A stretch of 64,000 nt of DNA from Candidatus Omnitrophota bacterium (GTDB lineage Bacteria > Hinthialibacterota > Hinthialibacteria > OLB16), in the NCBI GenBank assembly GCA_020632575.1, contig JACKFH010000005.1:1-64000 (forward strand). The letters run 5' to 3'. Within the stretch, counting starts at the first letter, position 1. The number at the start of each line of letters is the position of its first letter. Of this stretch, positions 16,147-26,430 are shown one piece after another. Position numbers and translations under genes: made by a program. Under the pieces are notes generated by a model, which was not told where the DNA came from, ran no database searches, and saw only the letters and a program-made list of their open reading frames with translations.

Positions 16147-18414
16147 TCAACTCTCCGGGGCCCATTCTTCCACCTTGTTCATCCACCGCATAGAGAGCAG
16201 CGCGCTAAACCATGCCTTGAATGGCCGAATGAGAAGATGCCCATGAACCCCATTCTCGCCCAGGCGAACTCCCAGACCGGAAAAATGGGAATCCTCCACC
16301 AGCGCGTCCATTTGCGATTGAAAGATTCGAGCGAACGGTTCGGCGAGCGGCGACTCGAGATCGGCTGTAACGGAAACCCGCCCTAAACGGGCAAGCCGGG
16401 TGGTCAGGGTTTTCGAGAGGTACAGACTCAAGTGGCTATTTGGGAACCACTCCTGCCTGAATTCTCGAAAATCGGAATCCGTCTCGAGTCGCGGAGAAAC
16501 CGCTTCGTTCTCAAGAGCGGCCCCGATGAGTTCTGGGTTGCTGGCCAGCAGAAGGGTTCCCTCATGGAGCGTGTAGGAAAGGTTGAGAAAGAGCGGCGAT
16601 TCGATCGGTATCAGGGTGTGACGGATCCAATGGCCGTTGATTTGGTCCTCCGAGAACTGGACCCCCTCATCTCGTTCAATGTAAGTCTCCATGGTCTTGA
16701 ATTCGGGAGAGGCCAAGGAGGTTGGCGCGGCGATCAACAGATTGGGCAGGGGGACCATGCCGCTTGGTATCTCCAACCCCACCGAGATTTCATCAAGCAT
16801 TCCGCTCTCGAGAAAGACCAGCGGATCGATTTTAAGGCCTTCTTCCTCCTGTTCCATTTCAAGGAACCGCTCATAGTGCGCCCGATAGACCGGTGCGGCG
16901 AAACCGAGGAAAGAGTCCAAGCGGAGGTCGAGCAGGCCATTGACCGCGGGTGTGCAGGGACGACGCAACTGGAGGAAACCATGGATCCGTTGTGGAAAGA
17001 ATCGGAGCGTTCGCTCCGGGCAAGGATCGCCGGCGAAAAGATTCAGAATCCCCCCTCCTCCATGCCTCAGACTCGCTCGCACCGAGAGCGCGTCATGATC
17101 GGAATCGAGACTAAACGCCAATCCCTCGATCGAATGGACGCCGATCAAACCGCTAAGCAGGAGGGAGATGAAAACCGCTTCTCGATCCTCCGGATTTCCA
17201 TTTCTGGCGAAGGCGAGGGCGGGACCCTGAAGAAATCCCTCCAGATCGAAGTAACCGAACACCGCCGAACCGGCCCCCGTATCGTAACGCGCCCGTTGGT
17301 AACCAGACTCGGGCGAGGAGAGGCGCGGATGATTGAACGGAGGTTTCTCCGCGATGACTCGATCGACGATCCTCTGTTTGCCCACCAACACCTGCTCCCG
17401 GTTCGAGGCGAGAACCGATCCACCGCCGATATCATGAAGACTGAACCCTTCTCTGGTCTCGGTGGCCGAGGGCAGGTCCAATCCTTGCGAGAATTCCTCG
17501 AAGCTGGATTTTAGTTGGCCCACAATCAACCACCGGCTCTCCCTCAACCCCTCCTCCGGATCGTGACCATATATTTCTGGGTCGACCCATCCGCCGATGT
17601 GGACGGATTTCATGTGAGAGAGGATTCGCAGGGTCTCCTCCCATTTTTCGCGACCTCCCTCGTATCGTCGACGAACTCGCTCATTCGGGTGTTCCGCGAG
17701 AGCATCGAACGTTTCAACGAGGTTCAGATTTCGGAGTTCGCGCTCCAAACGTTCGGCGTCGATGTCGACCAGGATGTGCGGGGAAAAGGGGAACCACTGA
17801 AGCCCCGATTCCGGACCGGGAATGACAGGAGGCCCCTCGACTGCTTCCATTTGTGCCAGGCGATCGGTGGCTTGGGAGAGGTAGTCGGTCCTGTCGGGGA
17901 AATAGACGCGCACCTGGCGATAGGCCCACTGCGCCTGGTTGGGATCTTTCGACTCGTGAATCTTCCCCCAACCCAATAGAGCCTGAGCCACAACATCGGA
18001 GGGCATCTCAACTATCCGAGGGGATGCCGTTTCGGAGGGAATGAGTTTCGCCGCTTCCAAAAGCCCTCGGTAGAGAAGCGTCGCTTTTCGGACGCCAACT
18101 CCTCCGAGCATCTCGGCGCGCTTGGCCTCCTCTAACAAAAGGACCGCCTCTTCGGCGTTTCTCGGGGAATGGACTAGTAGGATTTTGTCGGGCTTGGCCC
18201 AAAGGGTCGGATTAAGATCTTGGAGATCTACCGGGTCGAGGTGGAATTTCTGAGCCATGCCTTCATAAGTGTCGGAAGCGCTCACCGTGTAGCGAAACGG
18301 AAGGTTCGCAGGAGATTGTCCCGAGGAAGCTGAGGTCCACACAAAAATGAGAAGGAGTAAGGCAGTAAGAATCCCACCTATCCGAGAAAAGGGCCAAACC
18401 GAAAACATCTTCAT
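16147..18414 (-). CDS. exported LysM / DUF3352-like protein
   Basis: 755 residues from ATG 18414. A signal anchor (GGILTALLLLIFVWTSA) is followed by a LysM-like unit (YTVSASDTYEGMAQKFHLDP, LQDLNP, about residues 35-80). Then come helical repeats with a pattern of tetratricopeptides (EEAVLLLEEAKRAEML, YRQVRVYFPDRTDYLSQA). The rest is a large alpha/beta region with repeated units resembling DUF3352 (VFGYFDLEGFLQG, LNLSYTLHEGTLLLASNPELI). LysM suggests contact with peptidoglycan. In the operon it precedes the small exported protein, kinase and regulator, so cell-wall sensing is a plausible theme. Confidence 0.6.
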   Translation of the reverse strand: MKMFSVWPFSRIGGILTALLLLIFVWTSASSGQSPANLPFRYTVSASDTYEGMAQKFHLDPVDLQDLNPTLWAKPDKILLVHSPRNAEEAVLLLEEAKRAEMLGGVGVRKATLLYRGLLEAAKLIPSETASPRIVEMPSDVVAQALLGWGKIHESKDPNQAQWAYRQVRVYFPDRTDYLSQATDRLAQMEAVEGPPVIPGPESGLQWFPFSPHILVDIDAERLERELRNLNLVETFDALAEHPNERVRRRYEGGREKWEETLRILSHMKSVHIGGWVDPEIYGHDPEEGLRESRWLIVGQLKSSFEEFSQGLDLPSATETREGFSLHDIGGGSVLASNREQVLVGKQRIVDRVIAEKPPFNHPRLSSPESGYQRARYDTGAGSAVFGYFDLEGFLQGPALAFARNGNPEDREAVFISLLLSGLIGVHSIEGLAFSLDSDHDALSVRASLRHGGGGILNLFAGDPCPERTLRFFPQRIHGFLQLRRPCTPAVNGLLDLRLDSFLGFAAPVYRAHYERFLEMEQEEEGLKIDPLVFLESGMLDEISVGLEIPSGMVPLPNLLIAAPTSLASPEFKTMETYIERDEGVQFSEDQINGHWIRHTLIPIESPLFLNLSYTLHEGTLLLASNPELIGAALENEAVSPRLETDSDFREFRQEWFPNSHLSLYLSKTLTTRLARLGRVSVTADLESPLAEPFARIFQSQMDALVEDSHFSGLGVRLGENGVHGHLLIRPFKAWFSALLSMRWMNKVEEWAPES

Positions 18415-18448
18415 GGTCGCAATTTTACAACCCAGACTAGGGGAGTTG

Positions 18449-18922
18449 TCAGGGGCATGTCGAGATTTTGCCAACGTGGGCGGGGACAATTTCCAAGTCG
18501 GCTTCAGTGACGCGCCCCCCCTTCTCGATTCGGAATCCACGAACGATGGGATTCTCCCGATCCTCGAGCAATGCGATCACTTGAACCTCACGGGTCCAAA
18601 GAGGCATCTCGAATTGCGCATCGAAAAACGCCCCTTCGATGTCCCATTTCGAGGGATAGCACTCGCCTTCAGGATGAGAATGGCAAACACCTAGAATTTT
18701 TTGTTCGCGCCGCAGGATAGAAGTCTCGGTCTTTTGCACATGAAGCGGGTCCATCAAGAACCGCCGGCAGTCCAGATTGATGTTGTGGATTGGGTAGAAC
18801 CTAAAGGCGGTCTTTCCTCTTCCCGCCAAAAACCCGCACGCCTCCCTGGGCAGCTCATGTTGGAAATGAGCCAGCATCGCATCGAGTGCATCCTCGGTGA
18901 TCTGGAGCGTCGAGTCGTTCAT
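18449..18922 (-). CDS. JAMM/MPN-domain metalloprotease (prokaryotic JAB type)
   Basis: 157 residues. The full JAMM motif is present: Glu27 in REACGFLAG, then His81-x-His83-x7-Ser91-x2-Asp94 in CHSHPEGECYPSKWD. This is the zinc isopeptidase site of JAB/Mov34 proteins. Bacterial homologues remove C-terminal tails from sulfur carriers, cleave Ubl conjugates or act with cysteine metabolism. No E1, E2, ThiS/MoaD-like or cysteine-synthase gene is nearby. Instead it heads the operon with the LysM protein and the two-component system (34-base gap). Unusual partners make its substrate open. Confidence 0.85.
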   Translation of the reverse strand: MNDSTLQITEDALDAMLAHFQHELPREACGFLAGRGKTAFRFYPIHNINLDCRRFLMDPLHVQKTETSILRREQKILGVCHSHPEGECYPSKWDIEGAFFDAQFEMPLWTREVQVIALLEDRENPIVRGFRIEKGGRVTEADLEIVPAHVGKISTCP

Positions 18923-19016
18923 GAACTTCAGTTTAGAGGAAAATGGAATCGGTTCGGAGGGCGGGGGGCCTCAACCCATGGATGGATTCAAAGGGTTTCA
19001 GTATCATCCAGACGCC

Positions 19017-19514
19017 ATGAATGAAAGCGATCTCATTTGGGTTCAACTCAAAACTCCCAAAGGCCCCCTATCCATAGGCTGGGGTGAAAGGGGCTTGACC
19101 CGAATCACTCTCAACGAGGGTCACCCGAACACCGGACAGCCGAAAGCGAAATTCGATAAATTTCTCGGCGACCTCGACGATTATCTTTCGGGCAAAAAAG
19201 TCCGGTTTAAGGTCCCCTTCGATCTCTCGGGCCACACTCCATTTCGCGAACAGGTCCTTCGAGCCTGCGCCGAGATTCCCTACGGGCGCACTGTCAGTTA
19301 CGGCGACCTCGCTTTCGAAATCGGAAAACCTCAGGCGGCCCGCGCGGTTGGTCAAGCGATGGCCCACAACACGATTCCGATTGTCATCCCCTGCCACCGT
19401 GTCCTGTCCTCGAACGGCATCGGCGGGTTCATGCAACATTGCTCGGAGGGGTTGGAGTGGAAGCGGTACTTGTTGGGGCTGGAAGGAGTGCGGGTTCAGG
19501 CGGGTCTGCCGTGA
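19017..19514 (+). CDS. ogt: methylated-DNA--[protein]-cysteine S-methyltransferase (Ogt/MGMT)
   Basis: 165 residues from ATG 19017 (ATG 18978 is an alternative). Helix-turn-helix region EIPYGRTVSYGDLA and active site IPCHRVLSSNG with acceptor Cys126. The protein repairs O6-alkylguanine by irreversible transfer to Cys. Length fits the short Ogt form without an Ada-type N-terminus. The motif reads GIGGFMQHCSEGLEWKRYLL where many homologues have GYGGGLERKRWLL, so a small insertion is present after the active site. Divergent from the JAMM gene. Confidence 0.88.
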   Translation: MNESDLIWVQLKTPKGPLSIGWGERGLTRITLNEGHPNTGQPKAKFDKFLGDLDDYLSGKKVRFKVPFDLSGHTPFREQVLRACAEIPYGRTVSYGDLAFEIGKPQAARAVGQAMAHNTIPIVIPCHRVLSSNGIGGFMQHCSEGLEWKRYLLGLEGVRVQAGLP

Positions 19515-19523
19515 AAGGCATCT

Positions 19524-19757
19524 TTAGGCAGTTTTAGCCTTGGAAAGATTCAGAACTCGCCCTTGAACGGATTCAACGACAGCGTCGCGGATAAAATCGC
19601 TTGCGTTTAGAATCTCAATCCCTATCAATTCACCATCCACATTCAATTCCGCGGTTACATTTGGCGTCACCTCGACGCTCGATCCTTCCGGTCCTTCGAC
19701 CAGGGTTAGATGAAGGATGTCTTCCTTTTCAAAGTAAACCATTCTTCCTCTATTCAT
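19524..19757 (-). CDS. DUF2283-family protein, putative antitoxin-like
   Basis: 77 residues, all beta: MVYFEKEDILHLTL, VTPNVTAELNVDGELIGIEILNAS. The pattern (..D.L.I.L..g.......v.pgv..d.d.dG.lvGiEIl.AS) is that of DUF2283 proteins, often encoded with a small DUF4258-like partner. The gene overlaps its upstream neighbour by eight bases, so the two are coupled. The role as an antitoxin is from family context, not shown here. Confidence 0.7.
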   Translation of the reverse strand: MNRGRMVYFEKEDILHLTLVEGPEGSSVEVTPNVTAELNVDGELIGIEILNASDFIRDAVVESVQGRVLNLSKAKTA

Positions 19758-20037
19758 GAATCGAATACCTGCCGTCCCTGATTCTAGAACTCACCTGGGC
19801 GCGTGTGGTTACATGCGCGGTTATCGGTGTAAATGTTTGTTCTTTCTCCTCGTAAGGTATTGTTAGCAACTGCTTTCCCGCTCGGCCGACAACGACAATT
19901 CGGCCACTGACTTGGTCCCAATACCTCTCATTTGAGTATCTCACGATCCGTTCGATGGTGGCAAGGTCGAGATGGCGGACTTTTGCACGGTGAAGAAAGT
20001 AATCGGTCCACAAAATTTCTTTCTCGTCCATCCTCAA
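19750..20037 (-). CDS. DUF4258/BrnT-like small protein, putative toxin partner
   Basis: 95 residues: ILWTDYFLHRAKVRHLDLATIERIVRYS then a beta sheet (GRIVVVGRAGKQLLTIPYEE, FTPITAHVTTRAQ). The HRAKVR motif, middle helix and late strand before a T-x-R motif fit the DUF4258/BrnT RNase-like fold. It precedes the DUF2283 gene with an eight-base overlap, i.e. toxin first. Together a candidate type II toxin-antitoxin pair inserted between ordinary genes. Confidence 0.55.
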   Translation of the reverse strand: MRMDEKEILWTDYFLHRAKVRHLDLATIERIVRYSNERYWDQVSGRIVVVGRAGKQLLTIPYEEKEQTFTPITAHVTTRAQVSSRIRDGRYSIHE

Positions 20038-20071
20038 AACCCTATCACCAATGTCGAATCATTCGATATCC

Positions 20072-21595
20072 TCACTCCTCCCGCTCGCTCTCCGGTATGT
20101 GCACCAGCATGATGGCATTGTGTTTGAATAAGGAGCCGGGGTTCTCCGGATCGTAGTCGAAAAAGCCGCCATTCCAGATGATGAACACACGTTCCCCCTT
20201 ATCGTCCAGTTTGAGCGAGAACGAACCGCTTGGGGTGTACCCATACTTCTCCTCGTAGAAAGGAGAGAGGAACGCGAGCACTTTTTTGGTTTGGGTCTTC
20301 GTGTCGTACTGGACCAGGGGAGACCCATCGAGGCAACCTTTTCCATGCGCCCCGGGGACATAGTAGATGTATCTTTCGCCCGGGCTGGTTTCGAGCGAGG
20401 TCGTGTACCGCTCCTCACCCGGCCAGCAGAGACCGAGATCGACAATCTCCTCCTTGTCGGGGTCAAAGGTGAACATCTGTCCGGGCGTGGTGACCCCATA
20501 GAAAATCCCATCGGAATTCCGCCGGATGGTCGAGGCTCTCATCTCCCCCGCTTGGCCATCCGTGGGTGGAGCGGCCATTTCGGTCAGTTCGAATCGGTTC
20601 TTATAAGGGTCGTATTTGATGAAATGCTTCTCGGGATCATCCTCGTGACGGTTCGAGGTGTACAGCATTCCTGTTTTGTCGTCGATCAACAGGACCCGGT
20701 TGGACATTTGGATCCCATCCGGTTGGTGGCCCGCCCAGTGAACCTTCCGATTGTCGATGTCCCAAGCCAGAAATTCGCAATAATAACCAGTGGCGTAAAG
20801 CATTCGACGGTTCGGATCGACTCGGCTGGCGGGCCAGGAGGCGCGTGGCATCGGAACCCCATAGTCCGTGAAATCTCCTGTCTCGACGTTGTAGGTCATG
20901 ATGTGGCCGCCCCGGTATCCGGTCTGCCAATCCTCTTCATGGACCTCCGGGTATTTCGACCAATAGGTGCAAAACCATAGTTCAGGGCCCTCGATGAAAT
21001 CGAGCCAACCATGAATCTTCCCCTCACTGAACATGTCATCGGGACGGCCGATCACCTCATTGACCTCCGCGCTCAGGCCGATCTGCTTCGCCTCGGGGTC
21101 ATATTCGACGACATAGAGGTGGGCGTCATAACTGCCGTTGTCGCCGATCGAAGTGTAAAAATGTCCATTCTTCGGGTAATAAGCCGACTGCCCCCAGTTC
21201 GCCCACATGGCCCGATGGTGATCGTCGACCGGCTCGGGAAACCAGAAGGGAGTCGCTGGGATAACCCCGAATTCCACCATGGGAGGAGTCTCAGCCATGA
21301 CATACTCATCTCCCTCGAACTGTGCCACTCGCTCCGGCGGTTCAAGCATGGACTTGTCCTGATCCACGACTACCTTGCCGGTGTAAAGCATCTTGTGGGT
21401 GTCCAGTTTCTCGGCGGTTTCGCGGTTTTTGAGCTCCTCCTCGCCCAATTCCTTGGCTTCGGGCGCGGGAACATAGGATTTCTGGATTTTCTTGGGGTAT
21501 TCATTCTGTGGGATCTTGAGGGATTGGCAGGCCACATGGGTCGTAGCGAAGATTGCCAGAATTGCCAGCAACGTACTCAGAAACTGAAATTTCAT
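20072..21595 (-). CDS. exported beta-propeller-like protein of unknown function
   Basis: 507 residues from ATG 21595, which has GGGAGGAACG just upstream and begins a signal peptide (MKFQFLSTLLAILAIFATTH). The open frame continues another 76 codons upstream but that part is not protein-like. The body holds propeller-style blades: GHFYTSIGDNGSYDAHLYVVEYDPEA, RRMLYATGYYCEFLAWDIDNRK, MLYTSNRHEDDPEKHFIKYDP, GIFYGVTTPGQMFTFDPDKEE. Such proteins resemble SMP-30/PQQ-like propellers but no catalytic set is clear. HVAC near the signal could be a poor lipobox. Confidence 0.6.
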   Translation of the reverse strand: MKFQFLSTLLAILAIFATTHVACQSLKIPQNEYPKKIQKSYVPAPEAKELGEEELKNRETAEKLDTHKMLYTGKVVVDQDKSMLEPPERVAQFEGDEYVMAETPPMVEFGVIPATPFWFPEPVDDHHRAMWANWGQSAYYPKNGHFYTSIGDNGSYDAHLYVVEYDPEAKQIGLSAEVNEVIGRPDDMFSEGKIHGWLDFIEGPELWFCTYWSKYPEVHEEDWQTGYRGGHIMTYNVETGDFTDYGVPMPRASWPASRVDPNRRMLYATGYYCEFLAWDIDNRKVHWAGHQPDGIQMSNRVLLIDDKTGMLYTSNRHEDDPEKHFIKYDPYKNRFELTEMAAPPTDGQAGEMRASTIRRNSDGIFYGVTTPGQMFTFDPDKEEIVDLGLCWPGEERYTTSLETSPGERYIYYVPGAHGKGCLDGSPLVQYDTKTQTKKVLAFLSPFYEEKYGYTPSGSFSLKLDDKGERVFIIWNGGFFDYDPENPGSLFKHNAIMLVHIPESEREE

Positions 21596-21726
21596 AATGC
21601 GTTCCTCCCGTTTCGAACCCATTCTGGAGAGTGTCCCCGGAGGGGTCAAGCACCTAATTTTCGACGCCTCACCCAGTCGATAGTGGCTCGATTGGTGGGT
21701 GGGAAAACCTGTTTCGCTGGCCCCTC

Positions 21727-21765
21727 CTGGACCCGCGCAATGAAATCCTAAATGGGAGGGTCCAG
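21727..21765. repeat. perfect 8-bp inverted repeat in the gap upstream of the atp cluster
   Basis: CTGGACCC (21727-21734) and GGGTCCAG (21758-21765) enclose 23 bases in the 430-base gap between divergent genes. No T-run follows. It may be an operator or a cruciform. A second hairpin (TCTCG/CGAGA with inner GGAA/TTCC) lies at about 21991-22016, just before the ribosome-binding site of the next gene. Confidence 0.4.
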
Positions 21766-21862
21766 TGAAGATCAGGAAACTACTTACGAGCACGTGGGAT
21801 AGCTGCGTCAAATCTATTGGCAAGCGGCTGAAATCAAGTCGAAAAAACGGGGGTTGATGGGC

Positions 21863-21891
21863 TTGACTTCAGGGATAGTCGTGCATAAATT
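21863..21891 (+). promoter_or_regulatory. promoter candidate for the atp cluster
   Basis: TTGACT (21863-21868), 17-nt spacer, TAAATT (21886-21891), on the plus strand about 135 bases before the first gene. It would give a structured leader of about 130 bases ending in GGAAGA before ATG 22027. Confidence 0.6.
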
Positions 21892-22026
21892 CGCCGATCC
21901 GTTAGGAAAAGTGGATCAAGATCGGACGGTCGGCCGAAACCTACAACTGTAGCGTTTTAGTTTTCATCCTCTCCCCTTTGCTGTCCCGGTCTCGGGAAGG
22001 GTTCCCTATTCGAGATTGTTGGAAGA

Positions 22027-22350
22027 ATGATGGATGAATCGTTTTTTTTCGGTCTGGCTTGGGGGGCGCTCGCGGCGGGGGTTCAGCACCTCCATTTGAG
22101 GCGATCGGTCAGACGAGCGATCGAGTCGGAAGGCCCCAAACCTTCATCGCGAGTTTCATGGACTCTGCTTGGTTCCATGTTGAGACTCGTTGTCTTGATC
22201 GGCTTTTTCGCGGTGGCTTGGAAAATAACTTGGATTCGGCTGGATATAAGCGTGGTCGCCTTCGCGGTGTTCCACCTTTTCTTTATGTTCAGACTTGGAT
22301 TCGGAATTAAGTCCCAACTCGAATCGGCCAACGATTCCAAGCGGGATTGA
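22027..22350 (+). CDS. small membrane protein, ATP synthase subunit I-like (AtpI/AtpR type)
   Basis: 107 residues with three hydrophobic segments: FFFGLAWGALAAGVQHLHL, LLGSMLRLVVLIGFFAVAW and ISVVAFAVFHLFFMFRLG. The arrangement, and a lone Arg inside the second segment (GSMLRLVV), recall AtpI/AtpR proteins encoded at the head of ATP synthase operons, where they aid c-ring or rotor assembly. The next gene, 28 bases on, is atpH, which supports the call. Genes for a, c and b subunits, normally between, are absent. Confidence 0.55.
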   Translation: MMDESFFFGLAWGALAAGVQHLHLRRSVRRAIESEGPKPSSRVSWTLLGSMLRLVVLIGFFAVAWKITWIRLDISVVAFAVFHLFFMFRLGFGIKSQLESANDSKRD

Positions 22351-22378
22351 ACGATAGAAAACGGAGCGAAATCTTCGA

Positions 22379-22939
22379 ATGGCGCAGACAAGCGTGCTGG
22401 CCCAACGATATGGCGAGGGGCTTTTCAGAGTCGTCCGCGAAACCGGCAAGTATCAGGAAGTCGCGGCGGAATTGGCCTCTTTCCTCTCTTTGATTCAAAC
22501 CAGCCCTCAGGTGAAGGACTTGATGGAGAATCCCGTATATGGGACCTCGGAACGTCTTTCTTTCCTCGAGGGCGTCAAAGAGAAAGCGAACTTTTCGGAA
22601 ACCACCCACGGATTGCTCTATGTCCTCATCGAACGCAACCGAATCGAACACCTCGAAAGCATTCTGCAGTCGTTCGAGGACCTTTACCGAGATGAACTCG
22701 GATTGGTTTCCGCCGAGGTGACTGTCGCTTCGGAGATCGACGCCGCCGCACAGGCCAAGATAAAAGAGCTGGTTCATGCCCTGACCCAGAAAAGCCCGGA
22801 ACTCGATATCAAAACCGACCCGGACATCATTGGCGGCCTCAAGATCAAAGTGGGAAACACCATCCTGGACGCAAGTTTGAAATCCAAACTCGAAAGAATG
22901 CATCAAGCCCTGTTGGAACCCGAACAGGCTTCATCATAA
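22379..22939 (+). CDS. atpH: ATP synthase F1 subunit delta
   Basis: 186 residues. The N-terminal helical domain (VLAQRYGEGLFRVVRETGKY) and C-terminal part (DPDIIGGLKIKVGNTILDASLKSKL split here) match the OSCP/delta family; the latter segment is its best-conserved motif. Delta joins F1 to the peripheral stalk. It is followed after 37 bases by atpA, as usual. It is preceded by the small subunit-I-like gene rather than atpF. Confidence 0.92.
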   Translation: MAQTSVLAQRYGEGLFRVVRETGKYQEVAAELASFLSLIQTSPQVKDLMENPVYGTSERLSFLEGVKEKANFSETTHGLLYVLIERNRIEHLESILQSFEDLYRDELGLVSAEVTVASEIDAAAQAKIKELVHALTQKSPELDIKTDPDIIGGLKIKVGNTILDASLKSKLERMHQALLEPEQASS

Positions 22940-22976
22940 AAAAGAACACAAAAACAGGGAGTCGGAAAAAGGAACG

Positions 22977-24521
<1,545 letters not shown>

Positions 24522-24573
24522 GAACAACGATTCGAAAACAAAAAATTTAGTTCAGATTTAGGAGCGACTTTCA

Positions 24574-25983
24574 ATGGCAAACGGCAAAGTGACCCAGGTG
24601 ATCGGCCCAGTGGTCGACGTCGAGTTCGAAACAGGGAATCTCCCCGATATTTACAACGCTCTCCGTGTCCCAAAGGCGGGAGAGAGTATGGAAAAGGATG
24701 TCATTCTTGAAGTGCAACAGCACCTCGGCAACAACATCGTCCGCGCGGTCGCGATGAGCGGAACCGACGGCATGTGCCGTGGTCAGGAAGTTATCGACTC
24801 CGGAGCCCCAATCTCCGTTCCGGTCGGCCCGAAGACCATGGGTCGTATCTTCAATGTCATCGGCGAGCCGGTCGATAAGATGCCCGCTCCCGAGACAGAG
24901 AAGACTTACCCGATTCACCGTCCGGCTCCTCCCTACGCCGATCAGTCCACCAGCACGGAGATGTTGGAAACCGGCATTAAAGTTGTCGACCTCCTCTGTC
25001 CTTACTCCAAGGGCGGGAAGGTCGGTCTCTTCGGCGGAGCGGGCGTCGGCAAGACCGTGCTCATCATGGAGTTAATCGGAAACATCGCTCGCGAACACGG
25101 CGGAACCTCGGTTTTTTCCGGTGTGGGCGAGCGTACTCGTGAGGGGAACGATCTCTGGCTCGAGATGAAGGAGTCCGGCGTTCTCGAGAAAACAGTGCTC
25201 GTCTATGGTCAGATGAACGAACCCCCCGGAGCGCGCCTCCGCGTGGGTCTCACCGGCCTGACCATGGCGGAATATTTCCGCGATGAAGAAGGTCAGGACG
25301 TGCTGCTGTTCATCGACAATATCTTCCGATTCACCCAGGCGGGCTCCGAGGTGTCGGCGCTTCTCGGCCGTATGCCCTCCGCCGTGGGTTATCAGCCGAC
25401 TCTATCGACCGAGATGGGCGCTCTTCAGGAGCGGATCACCTCCACCAAGAAGGGGTCCGTCACCTCGGTGCAGGCGATTTACGTCCCCGCGGACGACCTC
25501 ACCGACCCTGCCCCGGCGACCACCTTTGCGCACTTGGATGCGACCACCGTGCTTTCGCGTCAGATCGCGGAGTTGGGAATTTATCCAGCGGTCGATCCGC
25601 TCGACTCGACTTCCCGAATTCTCCACCCCGACATTCTGGGAGCGGATCACTATCGAGTGGCGCGAGGAGTCCAGGAAGTTCTCCAGACTTACAAGGATCT
25701 CCAGGACATCATCGCGATCCTGGGTATGGACGAACTCTCCGACGAGGACAAGCTGGTTGTGGCCCGCGCACGCAAGATACAGCGTTTCCTCTCGCAGCCC
25801 TTCTTCGTGGCCGAGCAGTTCACCGGTTTCGAGGGCAAGTACGTCAAGCGCGAGGACACCGTCGCGGCCTTCGACGAAATTCTCTCCGGCGATCTGGACG
25901 ATCTCCCCGAGCAGGCTTTTTACATGGTCGGCGGCATCGACGAGGTCAAAGCGAAAGCCGAGAAGATGGCGGCAACCGCGTAA
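24574..25983 (+). CDS. atpD: ATP synthase F1 subunit beta
   Basis: 469 residues, full length. Walker A GGAGVGKTV (about 152), Walker B LLFIDNIFRFTQAGSEVSAL, and DELSDEDK (the DELSEED lever). This is the catalytic subunit. Shine-Dalgarno AGGAG precedes the ATG. The gene ends the cluster: atpC (epsilon) does not follow, and a strong terminator begins 27 bases after the stop. Confidence 0.97.
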   Translation: MANGKVTQVIGPVVDVEFETGNLPDIYNALRVPKAGESMEKDVILEVQQHLGNNIVRAVAMSGTDGMCRGQEVIDSGAPISVPVGPKTMGRIFNVIGEPVDKMPAPETEKTYPIHRPAPPYADQSTSTEMLETGIKVVDLLCPYSKGGKVGLFGGAGVGKTVLIMELIGNIAREHGGTSVFSGVGERTREGNDLWLEMKESGVLEKTVLVYGQMNEPPGARLRVGLTGLTMAEYFRDEEGQDVLLFIDNIFRFTQAGSEVSALLGRMPSAVGYQPTLSTEMGALQERITSTKKGSVTSVQAIYVPADDLTDPAPATTFAHLDATTVLSRQIAELGIYPAVDPLDSTSRILHPDILGADHYRVARGVQEVLQTYKDLQDIIAILGMDELSDEDKLVVARARKIQRFLSQPFFVAEQFTGFEGKYVKREDTVAAFDEILSGDLDDLPEQAFYMVGGIDEVKAKAEKMAATA

Positions 25984-26010
25984 TCCCGAGATTCAAGAGA
26001 ACAACAGAAA

Positions 26011-26049
26011 GCCCCGATGCCAAGAGAAAAAGGCGTCGGGGCTTTTTTT
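26011..26049 (+). terminator. intrinsic terminator of the atp cluster
   Basis: GCCCCGATGCC pairs with GGCGTCGGGGC (11 pairs, one G-T wobble) around a 10-nt A-rich loop, followed by CTTTTTTTG. It is a classic Rho-independent terminator and shows the ATP synthase transcript truly ends after beta. Confidence 0.93.
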
Positions 26050-26133
26050 GTTTAGGTTACTCGAAACGGTGTCGAAACCCAGATATTGAATATCCTTCAT
26101 TTCTGGCCAGTTTCTGGCTAGAATCAAGCCAGA

Positions 26134-26430
26134 ATGAGATATGAAATTCTCTTCGCCCCGGAAGCGGTACGGGACTTCAAACACCTCAAAGCTCATACGC
26201 GGTCCGAGGTGAAGAATGCAATTGAAACCCACTTGCGACACGAACCAACCAAGTTGAGCAAGAGTCGGATTAAACGCTTGCGAAAGATGATTCAGCCACA
26301 ATATCGGTTGCGAGTCGGAAACGACATCCGGGTTTTCTACGATGTCACCGGGGATTCGGTCGAGGTCTTGGCGATTGTCTCCAAGTCGGAAACATCGGAA
26401 TGGCTGAAGGAACGAGGAACTCCATCATGA
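26134..26430 (+). CDS. RelE/ParE-family toxin
   Basis: 98 residues: YEILFAPEAVRDFKHLKAH, then IKRLRKMIQPQYRLRVGNDIRVFYDV. The late RLRVGNDIRVFYDV beta hairpin is the RelE signature. These are ribosome-dependent mRNA interferases or gyrase poisons. The stop overlaps the antitoxin start by four bases (ATGA). The toxin comes first, the reverse of standard relBE. Confidence 0.85.
   Translation: MRYEILFAPEAVRDFKHLKAHTRSEVKNAIETHLRHEPTKLSKSRIKRLRKMIQPQYRLRVGNDIRVFYDVTGDSVEVLAIVSKSETSEWLKERGTPS

Noticed and set aside
18449..18922. JAMM protein as part of a bacterial ubiquitin-like conjugation system
   Set aside because: No E1-, E2- or Ubl-like gene within reach on either side.
24522..24573. possible frameshifted gamma subunit between atpA and atpD
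   Set aside because: Only 52 bases are available, far too short for any remnant of gamma.
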